Shown in pieces: positions 36,001 to 51,039 of a stretch of DNA of 64,000 nt. Source of the stretch: Choanephora cucurbitarum (Eukaryota > Mucoromycota > Mucoromycetes > Mucorales > Choanephoraceae). Every line of letters starts with the position of its first letter. The stretch's first letter is position 1. The DNA lies in contig JAIWNI010000027.1 in assembly GCA_025331435.1 (NCBI GenBank), forward strand, positions 62,001-126,000, written 5' to 3'. The position numbers and the translations under genes were made by a program. Under the pieces are notes generated by a model. The model saw nothing but the letters and a program-made list of their open reading frames with translations, made no database searches and had not been told where the DNA came from.

Positions 36001-37818
36001 ATGTCTTCAGTTGCTCCTGATTATCCAATTTATGCATCAAATGCTGTACAGTTGTCGAATAATCCGTCGAGAAATCCTCTGCTAAACCTTTATGATCCAA
36101 CACCACTTGAGAGACCAGGTTATCAATGACCTGGAAATACCTTGACTTCATCCCATTTTCTTCATTGTTGACCAACAACAGATGCTGCAGACAACTCAAG
36201 AAGAAATCGTAGGCTCGTGTGCCTTCTAGATTGGTCAAGATACACTCAAACACATCCCGAGGGTCATTCTGGTCACTGATGACATAATCATTATACAAGT
36301 CCATCAGTTCGTCCTGATCGTTCTCGGCCAGGTTCTTAAACTCGCGGATCTGACGATCGACATGTTCATCGCTCAGTTCCAACATCTTGTCCATGATCCT
36401 CTCTAGGCCTGAAGCAGTCATCTGGTTGCGTAGATGAATACGGATCTCGGGATCGTCCACGACATTGATGATGGCGTTCACCAGGATCATGTTGTAGAGT
36501 GCGTATTCTGTCAGTTGGTTGTCGGGCGAACCATACGCTGCCATCTGTTTGAAATCTTCACTGGCACCCACCATACTGCCCATCCGACCACGACCACCCA
36601 GTGTGATCTCGAGTTCTCGAAGCCAGGCATCGAATCGACCCAATCCTCCGTTCTTATCGCGTAATTGATCGAGTGCCTTCAAGACCAAGTCTTGGCCGAC
36701 AGGTACTTCGTAGTAACACATGAAGACCAAGACTTCACATACTAAACGACGGGAAGTGACTGAGGATGAGATGATACAATGGACTACTTCTTGAATACAT
36801 CTGGGATGTTTTAATGCTTCTCGTGCGCCCACCTAATAATAAAAAATAAATGAGTTTTTGTGCCTACATTTCTTTCTTTTCGTCTTTTACTCTATTGTTT
36901 AATAAAGCCTTGAAACATTTCAATAAATCGGCTTCTACTGATAAACTCAGTTCTTGTCTAATTTCCGCCATGAGCCAAGTGAGCTTTACATAAAGATTCT
37001 AATGGACTTACTTGTTCTTTGTCTTATTAAAGGCCTCCAAGAGATCAGTAATGACCAATAAACCTTGCATATCAATAAACTGACGCACCCAACTAAGGAG
37101 AAAAGATAATCAATAAAAATAAAATAAAAGGGGATGCCAGATATTACCTGAGTGGCATAGTACGTAAACCCACAGCAAGATGAGAAACGATCTTTGTGTT
37201 TACACCTCTTGACATATCTGATAATTTCTGTACATAATATTCTGGACCTTTACTTTCTGTTTGATGTTCTGACTTTTTATCCATGCCACCTCCTCTTCGA
37301 TTTGTCTGAGTTGTAGATGTATTGGATTCCGACTGTATATCTTGAGCAACCATCAATCGTTTCTTTTCCATAGGAAAACTGGACATTTTGGCTCTTGCAG
37401 TAGCGTCATGAATACCTCTTCTTGTCTAATTAGATAGGTTAAGCAATGTTTTCTATCCACCTGTAGAATGCTTTACCAACATGCGTTCAAAGAACTCCTC
37501 AATTTCAGCTTCTGACATATGTTCTGCATTGGTAGATTCGATATCCACACTAGGTGTTGATGATTGTGAACTACGGATAGATGTAGTATCTAATAAACGG
37601 CCTACCCCTAGACTAGGCTTCTTAAAAAAAAAAAGATATTCGCTTGGCTAGTTTACTATTGCTTTACCTGTTATATAATCATCTGTCATTGAATGAGGGC
37701 TGATAGGTGAATGTTGTAACATTTGTGTTGTATTGGTTGTGGTGGCCGTTTCAATCATTGGAGGATCAATGACTGGCCTCTTTTTGACCTTTGCCTTATT
37801 TCGACCAAATAAATCCAT
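33054..37818 (-). CDS. Diaphanous-related formin (Bni1/For3-like)
   Basis: Nucleates and elongates unbranched actin at sites of polar growth, under Rho GTPase control. Eleven exons (37818-37657, 37620-37477, 37425-37148, 37092-37012, 36957-36891, 36832-35911, 35852-34375, 34319-34164, 34105-33889, 33828-33415, 33361-33054) keep phase and total 1408 residues. Order of domains: GTPase-binding/FH3 region at about 100-430 (EEFFERML, WVRQFIDMQGLLVITDLLEA); coiled coil; FH1 at about 740-850 with several runs of 8-11 prolines; FH2 at about 850-1280 (LQWQKLNAGKI, LLVGNFLNGTNFQGGAFGVR); and a C-terminal DAD-like segment (MDNLLEKLRSG followed by a basic RKNRMSTRERRRTR). GTPase-binding plus DAD implies autoinhibition. 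The first intron would be only 36 nt with donor GTAAAC; the stronger donor GTAAAG, 12 nt upstream, breaks the frame. Confidence 0.93.
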
Positions 37819-37922
37819 GTTAAAGAAAAAAAAAAGAAAGAGAGAAAAGAGGGAGTTTACAAAGAAAGTAATATTTGATTTAGGAGAAAGTGGTACAAAT
37901 GGACTTTCAAAGTTTATTAAAT

Positions 37923-38696
37923 TTATTTCTGTTCTTGCTGAATTTTGTCTTGCATCACACTAACAATAGCTGAATCATAAATTGTCTTAGTTACTGCCCT
38001 TCTTATATAGATTAGCAAAATTCTCACCTCTTAATGTGCTCTGCTTATCAGTGATTGTCTTTTCAAGTGTACCGAGATTCTTCTTGACATAGTCTACTTT
38101 GTCGTTATAGAACTTGGAAGCATCTCCGACAGACTGTGATAGGGAAGTTACACGTGTCAGCTCTATTTTTTGACAACATATCCCTTTTTCTTTCTTATAC
38201 CTTTTCGATATAGTAACCAGTACCAACATCCACAATCACCTTATTGACATCACTAATTTTACCTGGAACATAGAGGTAAACATCAAGGTTAAGGAATTAA
38301 AAAAGGTTATACATAGTAGTTAGTTTTATGCAGACAATAATAAAAAAAAAAGGATATAGATGAAGTGAGAGGCACAAGAATAGTTTTGTCTATAGAATAC
38401 ACGTACAGTTAAGTGATTGTTAAAGTTACTCTAGAACACAATTACCATCAGCTCGTTCAGTCTTTAAGGCATTAACACTATCAGCACAATCTGTGAATCT
38501 TGCTTGAACACCCTTAAGTTTAGTATAAGATTGTGTCAAATGGCTTAATTCCTATATCAAAAGGGAGGGAGGATAGATAAGGTGAGTGGAGGTTTTCTAG
38601 GTTATTTTGTCAAATAGATACCTCTTCAAGTTGAGATTTCACTTGTTGCAATGAAGCCAAATCGAGATCAGCAATATTCACTTGTTGTTGAGACAT
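37923..38696 (-). CDS. prefoldin subunit 5 (Gim5/PFDN5)
   Basis: Alpha-type subunit of the cytosolic hexameric prefoldin chaperone, which passes actin and tubulin to the CCT chaperonin. Six exons: 38696-38622, 38551-38446, 38389-38358, 38275-38201, 38133-38028 and 37969-37923. They give 146 residues (human PFDN5 is 154). The N-terminal helix reads [20 protein letters not shown]. The central strands read [20 protein letters not shown] then [11 protein letters not shown], the family hallmark. The C-terminal helix ends [11 protein letters not shown]. The 32-nt third exon is recovered only by accepting an AT-AC intron (see separate entry). The last exon is recovered by splicing out a GT-AG intron, which otherwise leads to an earlier stop at 37987. 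It lies 104 bp downstream of the formin start region on the same strand. Confidence 0.93.
38276..38357 (-). other. U12-type AT-AC intron (82 nt) in prefoldin 5
   Basis: On the minus strand the intron starts ATATCCTTTTT, the canonical U12 donor. It carries TTCCTTAAC (38296-38288), the canonical U12 branch site. It ends TTTAC about 11-12 nt later, at 38276. Removing it joins LVPLTSS to [10 protein letters not shown] in phase, restoring the invariant core of prefoldin 5. No GT-AG pair restores that sequence. U12 spliceosome components have been described for some Mucoromycota, so the host could splice it. Confidence 0.9.
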
Positions 38697-41210
38697 GCTT
38701 TAACTTTTTTTTTTTGCTTTTTCTAGTCAGAAAGGTGGGAGAATAAAAAGAAAAAAGGGATCGCGATGATCTACTTGAGAGAAAAGAAGAGTTTTTATTT
38801 TGTTTATTTAAGCCCTCTTAAATAATAATCCCAAATGAATTCAAAAACCGAAAGTAGTCTTCTTTAAGATTGTTTACCATGTTCTGACTAGCTAGTCTGC
38901 TTCATTTAAACTCGTTATCGATCCTTTGAACCAAGCCATAACCAACAAAGGGTAGAAAAAGATGACTCGTGTTTAGTTTAGGAATCCAGTCACTTAAAAA
39001 AAAAGGTACAAAAGATATTGGCAACAACTGGTCATGGTTCAGAAGGGCTATTGTGTGAGTTATATCAGTACATGGTTGTGTCTTTTAAGGTACCAACAAC
39101 AAGCTCAATTCTCTTTTTCTTTTCTTTTTCTAGCTCAAGCCCATTAACCAGAGGCAATGAACATGACGCTGGGCACGAAACTTTTGATCTTTAGAGCAAA
39201 TTCAAACCATAAAAGGATTCATAGTTCCTTCAGGGTAAACAGTGTCAACTCTCTGTTGTAATTCTAAAAGATCCATATTGTTACTTTTTTCTTCTTTGAG
39301 AATTGGATACGCATATTGAGACTATCCGTTTGTTTAAACGAACGCCGTTTGATTTTATGTGTGCAATGGTCTTCAGTGTTCAGCAAATTACTCTAAATGA
39401 TGCATAAACACAATAGATAATACAGTATCGTATTCATTCTATAAATAAAAGAAGAGTTGCCTATTCCTTTTATACTGCCAACTGCAATTCATTAGATCTA
39501 TATTGAGATCAAGAGAACAAAGTATAAAAGTATTGATCCAGAAAGAGAGAGAGAGAGGCTATTTGGTCAATATCTCTCTTAGACCAACAATGCCATAAAG
39601 TAATAGTTTGCCTATTTAACTTGAACAACACCCTGTTCACTTGTGCAAGTGGATCAGTACAAGAAAAAAGAACATGAAGCACCTCATACATTCTTGAATC
39701 TAAAAAAATATCCTGCATAACTTTGCTACATTTTTGCGCCAATCAGAATAAAGACAAATGATTGTGAATTGCTTTATTGTTTAGAGTTTTGAACATTTCA
39801 TTTTCTTTCTCTTTTTCTTTCTTTTGATACTTCTTCATATTCATACAAGATGCTTAATCCAGTTTTTCTGGTTGTCTATCAGCAATTACTTGCAATGCAG
39901 CTATAGACTGTCTCTTGTTTCTTGAAGATAGACAAACCATTGACTGCTTCAAAAAAAAAGAGGCAAAGGACACAATCCAAGGCCTATTGTAAGTTTTGTA
40001 CTTTATTTTAAAGCATACGTTTGAACAAATTTATATTTCTGATGCTTAATGAGATTCATTAGAAGATTCGCAACATTCTTATTGTGGCTGCATCATCAAA
40101 TGCTTGATACTCATGAACTTCATTGACAAACTAGTCAACAAAGAAACCTGAAGCAACACTACTTTCTTAACTACACATCCTCATGAGATCAAATGAAAAA
40201 AAGAGAGAGAATTCTGGCTTCAACAGCGGCTATCACGAATGATAATATCAAAAAAGGAGAAAGACGCTATATGATGCAGACATTTAATTCGCAAACAGAA
40301 AGAGCTTGAATTTGATCTAAAGACATACGCATGATCGACAATGTTGACAACATCTGGAAGACAATTGCTTTCAGAGTAATATATCAAACAATCCTGTCAC
40401 TCCTGCACACATACTGCAGATTGAGACAAGGAGTCTGTACATAAGGATTGTTTTCAGTCAAAGCAAAGTAGTTAGCCAGTCAGATATCACAAAATAGTTT
40501 GAGGAGCCTTATTGATTTTGCTCTCAGGATAAAGAAGCCAACTGTCATGAAGAGCGAGCGAGTTACGAGGCATTGTATACCAAGGAAATAGACTAGAGGC
40601 TCTGAACAGATTGGATTTATGAATTGGCCTAAAGCGACAACTCAACAGTGGGAAAGATCAAAGTCAACGGAACCAGAGAAACACTTGGTATTTTTCAGTT
40701 AAGAAATCACATACTGTCTTCTTTTGTCTGATTCTTATTTTACATTACTTTTAAGAAACGAGTTATGAAAGCATTATTGGCTGAGAATTGATTGGAACTT
40801 GCTGCATTATTGAGAATGTTATAAATTTCTTTTTGTTTTATGCTTAGAGGCAAATAAGAAAGAGATAGCAGGAACCTCTTTGGCAATTGAGTCAAGAGAA
40901 GCAATAGAAGGAAACGTTGATTTCATTGTTCTTCATGTCAACTGCCTTATAAACCTTTTTCCTTTTCTTCACGAGAATCTCTTCCAATTTGAAACTCTCT
41001 TTTTCATGATCTGATTTTTTTTCGCCCTTCTTTTTGCCTTTCATGGTAATTTTGTGATTCGGTACTTTATGACAAAACAAAGGAGATGTGTGTGTTTTTT
41101 TAGTAAGGAAATAAAGAAGGGATCTAAAAGAATATACGTGATATACGACTTTTTGTTTCTTTTTTTTTCCTGCAGTAAAGAAAAATAAAGAAGCTGAATT
41201 AATAAAATGT
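38697..41210. other. 2.5-kb intergenic stretch
   Basis: Holds the promoter of the prefoldin gene at its left edge and the 3' region of the COX5 gene at its right edge. In between I see no supportable gene. A lysine-rich minus-strand open frame near 40892-41044 is the only coding-like patch, and it has no family match. Confidence 0.45.
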
Positions 41211-41853
41211 TTATTTGCTGACATAACCAGTGCCCTTGTATCCTTCTGAGGAGACACCGAAGATAGGGTTGGAGTTTTGAGACTTGAGGTATTCGTTGGT
41301 GGCTTCTTGCCATTCCTTGTTGATGGTACGAGGAGTTTCTTGACCTATAAAATGTTTAGTATATGCTTAGGCTCCGCTATTCTCATTCACACCCCACTCC
41401 ACCCCCCCCTCGCCAAAACAAAAAAACATAGATACTTTACCACCGAGACGAATAGCATAGAAAAGAGCACCAGAGGCAGCAAGAACACCAACAACACCAC
41501 CAAAGACCTTCATACCATGACCAGGCTTGGTCAAAGGTTCACGAGGACCGTGAGCACCGAAGGCGATGTAGTCTAATGTCAATTATACAAAAAAAAAATT
41601 TTTTTTTACTTCGTCAGTTGTCTATTTTCTCAATGTCATTGAATAACATACAAGCAGCCTTCTTTTCATCAACAGTAAGGGCCTTCCAGTCACCCTTTTG
41701 TGCTTCTTCGAGTTGCTTGGCAATGGTGTTTTGTTCAGCAGTAGAAAGAGTCTTCCAACGGGTTTCCAAGTTTTGAACGGCAACGTTGGTGGAGGCGTTA
41801 CGGCGGCCCAAAACACGGGTAACGTTAGTACGAGCAGCAGCAGTACGAAGCAT
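41211..41853 (-). CDS. cytochrome c oxidase subunit Cox5 (mammalian subunit IV family)
   Basis: Nuclear-encoded subunit of respiratory complex IV in the inner mitochondrial membrane. Three exons are joined in phase, giving about 157 residues (yeast Cox5a is 153). The N-terminus has a mitochondrial presequence rich in arginine and alanine with no acid (MLRTAAARTNVTRVLGRRNA). The matrix part has RWKTLSTAEQ and WKALTVDEKKAAYYIAFGAH, where AAYYIA spans the first splice junction, as expected for the family. One membrane helix follows (VFGGVVGVLAASGALFYAI). The intermembrane C-terminus reads QETPRTINKEWQEATNEYLK, ending VSANK. The stop at 41211-41213 is recovered only after the second splice. Its neighbours on this strand are unrelated in function. 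Confidence 0.93.
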
Positions 41854-42414
41854 GGTGTATATGAATCAAAAAAAAAAGAGAGAGGGGAGATTAAGGGTGG
41901 AAAAAATAGAGAGAGAGAGAGGAGGAGGAGAAAAAAAAAGACGGCCTTCGAAACCAAATATTACACACACACACACATACACACAACATTCACCCACTAC
42001 ACTTTGTCAGTGTATCATTTCTATGGTGCGTTTTTTTAATTGTGTAGGCGGGGGTCTGATTGTCTTTGCCAGAAAAAAAAATCTGGTCATAGATGACGCA
42101 GAAGATAGTCAACCAATCAAATGAAGAGAGGCGCGAATTCTAAAAAATGAGGGAGATAGTGGCTTGGTAATTCAAATCAAACTCTAAATTAAGCTTTTTT
42201 TTCTCTGTCGTAATTGACCTTTCTTTCTGCATAATTCAAATGCGGATCAATACTGCTTACTATTTGAGTGCGTTTCTCTCTCTTTCTATTCGCATAGCCT
42301 ACATATGAATTAAATAATCAACATTTTCACTTGTTGAATTAGTCATAGTCTATCATCTTTTTTTTTTATTTTTAAGATGAAAGAGGGTATTTTCTTTAAA
42401 GAGTGTCAAGTAAA
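41854..42414. other. COX5 promoter and AlaRS 3' region
   Basis: Both neighbouring genes are on the minus strand. The stretch holds a purine-rich GA/AG tract and an ACACAC run just upstream of COX5 (41880-41995), plausibly part of its promoter or leader. No gene seen. Confidence 0.45.
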
Positions 42415-45587
<3,173 letters not shown>

Positions 45588-47229
45588 GGCTTAAATGAAG
45601 AAGTGAAAGCCCCCAAAAAAAAAAGAATAGAAAAAATGTTTCGAGAAAAAAATAGAGGAAGGGTAATAGGGTTTTGATTTGACAGAAGTTGTTCTGGAGC
45701 GAGTCACAGGAAAGTTAGAGATTTCACTGCATAAGCAAAGAAATATTTAGTGTCAGGCTATCAGAGTCTTTCTGTCTATTTGAAATGAAAGCACACCAAA
45801 CTGTTTGGTTAGACAACTAGTTTCTTTTATGTTTGTCATCACAACATCAACTCTAAACTCACATTTCAATCTTCACAAAAAAAAAAAGAAGCACAAATGG
45901 TGTATTAGTATACAACAACTAGCGATTCTATTTTGTCTTCAATTATATAGTAGGATACTGTAAGCCCTATTGTTATCCTCTTGAGGCAGAAAGACTTTGC
46001 TGATGATAGAGCTTTCTTATGTGCATATCCAACAGATTAAACAGATAAGAGCACTACGTTGGATAGAAGATAGGCCATGATGTGAATTTTACTTTCAGGA
46101 AATAAACTTCAATATGGCCTATAAAAGTATTCAAATGCATAGAGTAAAAGAAAAAAAAAGTGCTGAACTGACTGTGTATGCATGCCTTAAAAAAAGTAAT
46201 CAAAGCTGTTTATATTACACTTTGAAGAAGCATTGCACAAATGAACCAAGTAAGGATGCATATGAAGGAGAAAGAGTAAGAGACTGCTCTTCATATTTTG
46301 AGTATGACCAGCACTTGCCCAAAAAAAAAACTAGAATGATGCAGCTGCGTCCTTAAACAAAACAAGCGTCCTTTAAAACAAAGAATAGTAAACGCATTCT
46401 TGATGCTACAGAAATTGGTTAATATAAGCAAAAATAGAACAAGAGTGCCGATTATACAGAAAAATCAACCTTGTTTAAATCAATGTACTGCCAGTAGGCA
46501 AATGACTTGAGATAACTTATTTTAATGAAGAAAATAAAAAGAGGAGATGAGAGACATTGTTGCTTTAACGAACGTTACTTGTTGGTAGGATACGTTGTCT
46601 TTACCTCTATAAAGGATCTACTATGTATCCCTACATACAGATCATTCTATGAAAACTGAAATGAAAGGGAAAAAAAAGAATCGATAGAAGCCACCTGATT
46701 TTACTCTCACATTACTATGTTGCATCGTATAAGTAGGGAAAGAAACATAGGGCAAAAAAAAAAGAAAAAGAAAAAGAGTTGGCTCAAAGATATTCATGAA
46801 GGGCTATTTTTATCTTTGAAAGTAGTCCGTATTTTCTTTAAAGAATGAAAACAGAGCAGTCAGACATGTCATGATTGAGCAGTCCATGGTTTCTGTAAAG
46901 AAGAGTTATAAACAGTTTCTGGTATCCTTTAGATTTGCTCATAAAAACAAAAAAAAAAGAAGAAGGGGTAAGATCAGGATGATCATTCATGCACACATCT
47001 TTAAATCCCTTTAGCCAGCTAACAGACATAATTTTTTTTTAGAGTCAGTACTCAATAGACAAAAGTTTAATCAAAAATAGTAATATTTAGCTGCCAAAAG
47101 TAAATCCGTTTATACTCAAGGTCAAAAGATGATGAGCGAAAAAAGGAGGAGTAGAGAAACGTATAAAAAGCAAATCAAACTGTGCTATTGTATTGCCTCT
47201 TTATTCATTCTAAATTACTTTTGATTACC
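45588..47229. other. intergenic, divergent promoters
   Basis: About 1.6 kb between the AlaRS start (minus) and the secreted-protein start (plus). No gene was seen; the reading frames are short and lysine-rich from A runs. A TATA-like box for the plus-strand gene is listed separately. Confidence 0.45.
47162..47168 (+). promoter_or_regulatory. TATA box of the repetitive secreted-protein gene
   Basis: TATAAAA lies 68 bp upstream of the ATG at 47230, a usual distance for a strong fungal promoter with a short leader. Confidence 0.5.
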
Positions 47230-47907
47230 ATGGTCAAGTCTATTCTTATTGCTTCCCTTCTATTTGGCCTTAGTGTATCTGCATTACCTACAAAACGTGA
47301 TGATGCGGTCAAGGCTGAAACACTCTGCTCTCCAACTGCTGCTGAAGAGGCATGCAGTTTCTTGCGTAATCATCCATCTAGAGATCACTTATTCTTGCTT
47401 CCTACTGAGTGTGAACCATTGGCTTCACCTGAAGCAAAGCTCACGAAGGCATCTGTTGTCATCATCATTGGCGAAGACCTTAAGCCGGAAGTACAGCTCA
47501 AGAACGTTTGTGAGGCGGCTAATATAGCAGAAAGACTGCTTGGTGTAGCAAGTGCAGACAAAACAGAAGCACCATCCACTGCATCGGAAACAGATGTCAA
47601 GGCACCAGAAGCACCCTCCACCACATCGGAAACAGATGCCAAGGCACCAGAAATACTTTCTACTGTATCAGAAGTAGATGTCAAGGCACCAGAAGCACCT
47701 TCCGCCGCATCGGAAATAGATGTCAAGGCACCAGAAGTATCAGAAACAGGTCCTAATGCGTCAGCAGTATCAGACACAACTTCTAACGCATCAGCAGTAT
47801 CAGGCACAACTTCTAACGCATCAGAAGTATCAGTAACCAGTCCCAATGCATCAGAAGCATCAGTAAATACTCCCAAAGCATCGGAAGAAAATTACATTGT
47901 GGGATAA
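47230..47907 (+). CDS. secreted repetitive Ser/Ala/Glu-rich protein, 225 aa
   Basis: No family recognised. The start at 47230 gives an ideal signal peptide (MVKSILIASLLFGLSVSALP) followed by KR, a likely Kex2-type processing site. An upstream in-frame ATG at 47182 lies in the leader and would bury the signal. Residues 25-105 are a compact domain with three spaced cysteines and a VVIIIGEDL strand. From about residue 112 come four to five imperfect 14-15-residue repeats of the type SETDVKAPEAPST, then about five 10-12-residue repeats around SNASAVSGTTSNASEV. The protein ends in NYIVG with no GPI signal. The Ser/Thr-rich tail suggests O-glycosylation and a wall or secreted role. Repeat number is likely to vary between strains. 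Confidence 0.75.
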   Translation: MVKSILIASLLFGLSVSALPTKRDDAVKAETLCSPTAAEEACSFLRNHPSRDHLFLLPTECEPLASPEAKLTKASVVIIIGEDLKPEVQLKNVCEAANIAERLLGVASADKTEAPSTASETDVKAPEAPSTTSETDAKAPEILSTVSEVDVKAPEAPSAASEIDVKAPEVSETGPNASAVSDTTSNASAVSGTTSNASEVSVTSPNASEASVNTPKASEENYIVG

Positions 47908-49476
47908 TCAATCTGTTCATAGCATTAGATGTCTACTATCTTTTCTTGAATTCAATAAACTGATATCTAATCATGATATTCTTTTTTATGCCAACCATTT
48001 TCTGTATAGGTTTAATAAGCGTTCATGTTTAACTTTCTTTTAGTCTCACTTTCTGCTTCTCACACTGCATGTATGTCTGGCTCAGCAAAGCAAGTCATTG
48101 GGATTTCCATTCTAAGCAGTTTTACTGCTAGCTATCATCGAATTTGTAAAAAAAAAAAAAATTACAGCGTGTTGAAAGATGGGGATCCAATCACTTTGAC
48201 CTTGACAGTGTAGCTAAATCAAAATTTGTATCTACTTGATATACTAGACATGACAGTCTGTATACATTCAACTCAATCAACAATATTTGATGAATTCTTT
48301 TATTGCAAACATATACTGACTGAGCAAAGCGACGTACGAAGCTCAAGTGTGTTCTTAGATTGACTGATCAAGATTTGGATAGAAATACACTTAAGGAATC
48401 GGGCTCTCACAATGAAGGATAGAATGGACGTGTAATCATTTCATTCTCTTTGATATCCATCTAATTCTTTGCAAGCTTTTGTCCTAGAAGCAGGTGCAAA
48501 AGAGCTATCCGTAAAGTTTTCAATTCGCTCTCTCTCTCTATTTCGAATGAAAGAAATGAGCATTCTCAAAAAAGCTTTCTTACTTTCTTAATAAATGAAC
48601 CCTCGGTTTATTTTCGTATTAGAGTAACACTGATCTTCACCTTGCTTATTAGAATATGAGTCTAATAGAGTCAAACAAGACAATGAGCAAATGATTAAGA
48701 AGGACTGCTAGCCTCTTAAGAGGGAGTGATATAGAAATTTTGCTTGTTTTTTGTAGGTAGAGAATGTCTAGGATTTTATGTAGTGGGAATTAAGCCAAAG
48801 AAGTAGGAACTGGTTTTGCTTTGATGCTTATAAAAAAAAAAGGAAACGGTTAAGACACATAGCATACGGGGGATTCTATTTTAAGCATTTTGGGGCAATA
48901 ATTACATGCAGTATTGAATGGAACATGCATAAGCTTAATGCAGCACTACCAAGTATCTCGGGGGAGAGCAACAACTACATAAGGAGCGAGTCGATGTGAG
49001 GGGACTACCAAAGAGTAGTCATGTTATAGGAAAGAATGAACCCTCAAGGGGCAAAGAGAAATGAATCTTACCCTATCTCTCTTTGTTTGGGATAACTAGG
49101 GTAAGTATCAACCTTAGTCTCTAAACCTTTAAGGATACATGCGTCTCCTAATCACTTCAAGAAACTTGCTATCTATAGGCACGAAAAAGAAAGTATGCAA
49201 AGACAATGGTTGAGTTGGCTCTATATTCTAAGAAAAGATTGTGTTTACAGTGCCAACATGTTATCTACTGTATCAAACGGACATGTTTGATTTGATCATT
49301 AGTCATACTATTTCTCTCTTGCTTTTCAACACTTCAAATTATGAATATCACATGAGTCGGATGATCAAGGCACTTTTTTTTTTACACGTAACACAAAACA
49401 TAATGATTAAAAAAAAAAAGAGTGAACGATTCTATTATACAGAAGAGGGAAATTATAAGAAAATCAAGAACTATAT
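47908..49476. other. intergenic between convergent genes
   Basis: About 1.6 kb between the stop of the secreted-protein gene and the stop of the aminotransferase gene. AATAAA at about 47953 is the likely polyadenylation signal of the former. The rest holds no supportable gene. Confidence 0.45.

Positions 49477-51039
<1,563 letters not shown>

Noticed and set aside
40892..41044. Lysine-rich minus-strand frame beginning MKGKKKGEKKSDHEKES
   Set aside because: A-rich DNA readily gives such frames. There is no domain, no clear second exon, and it lies close behind COX5, so it is probably 3' sequence of that gene.
47385..47876. Minus-strand open frame with Asp/Ala/Val repeats
   Set aside because: It is the complement of the in-frame repeats of the secreted protein, which has a signal peptide, TATA box and polyadenylation signal on the plus strand.
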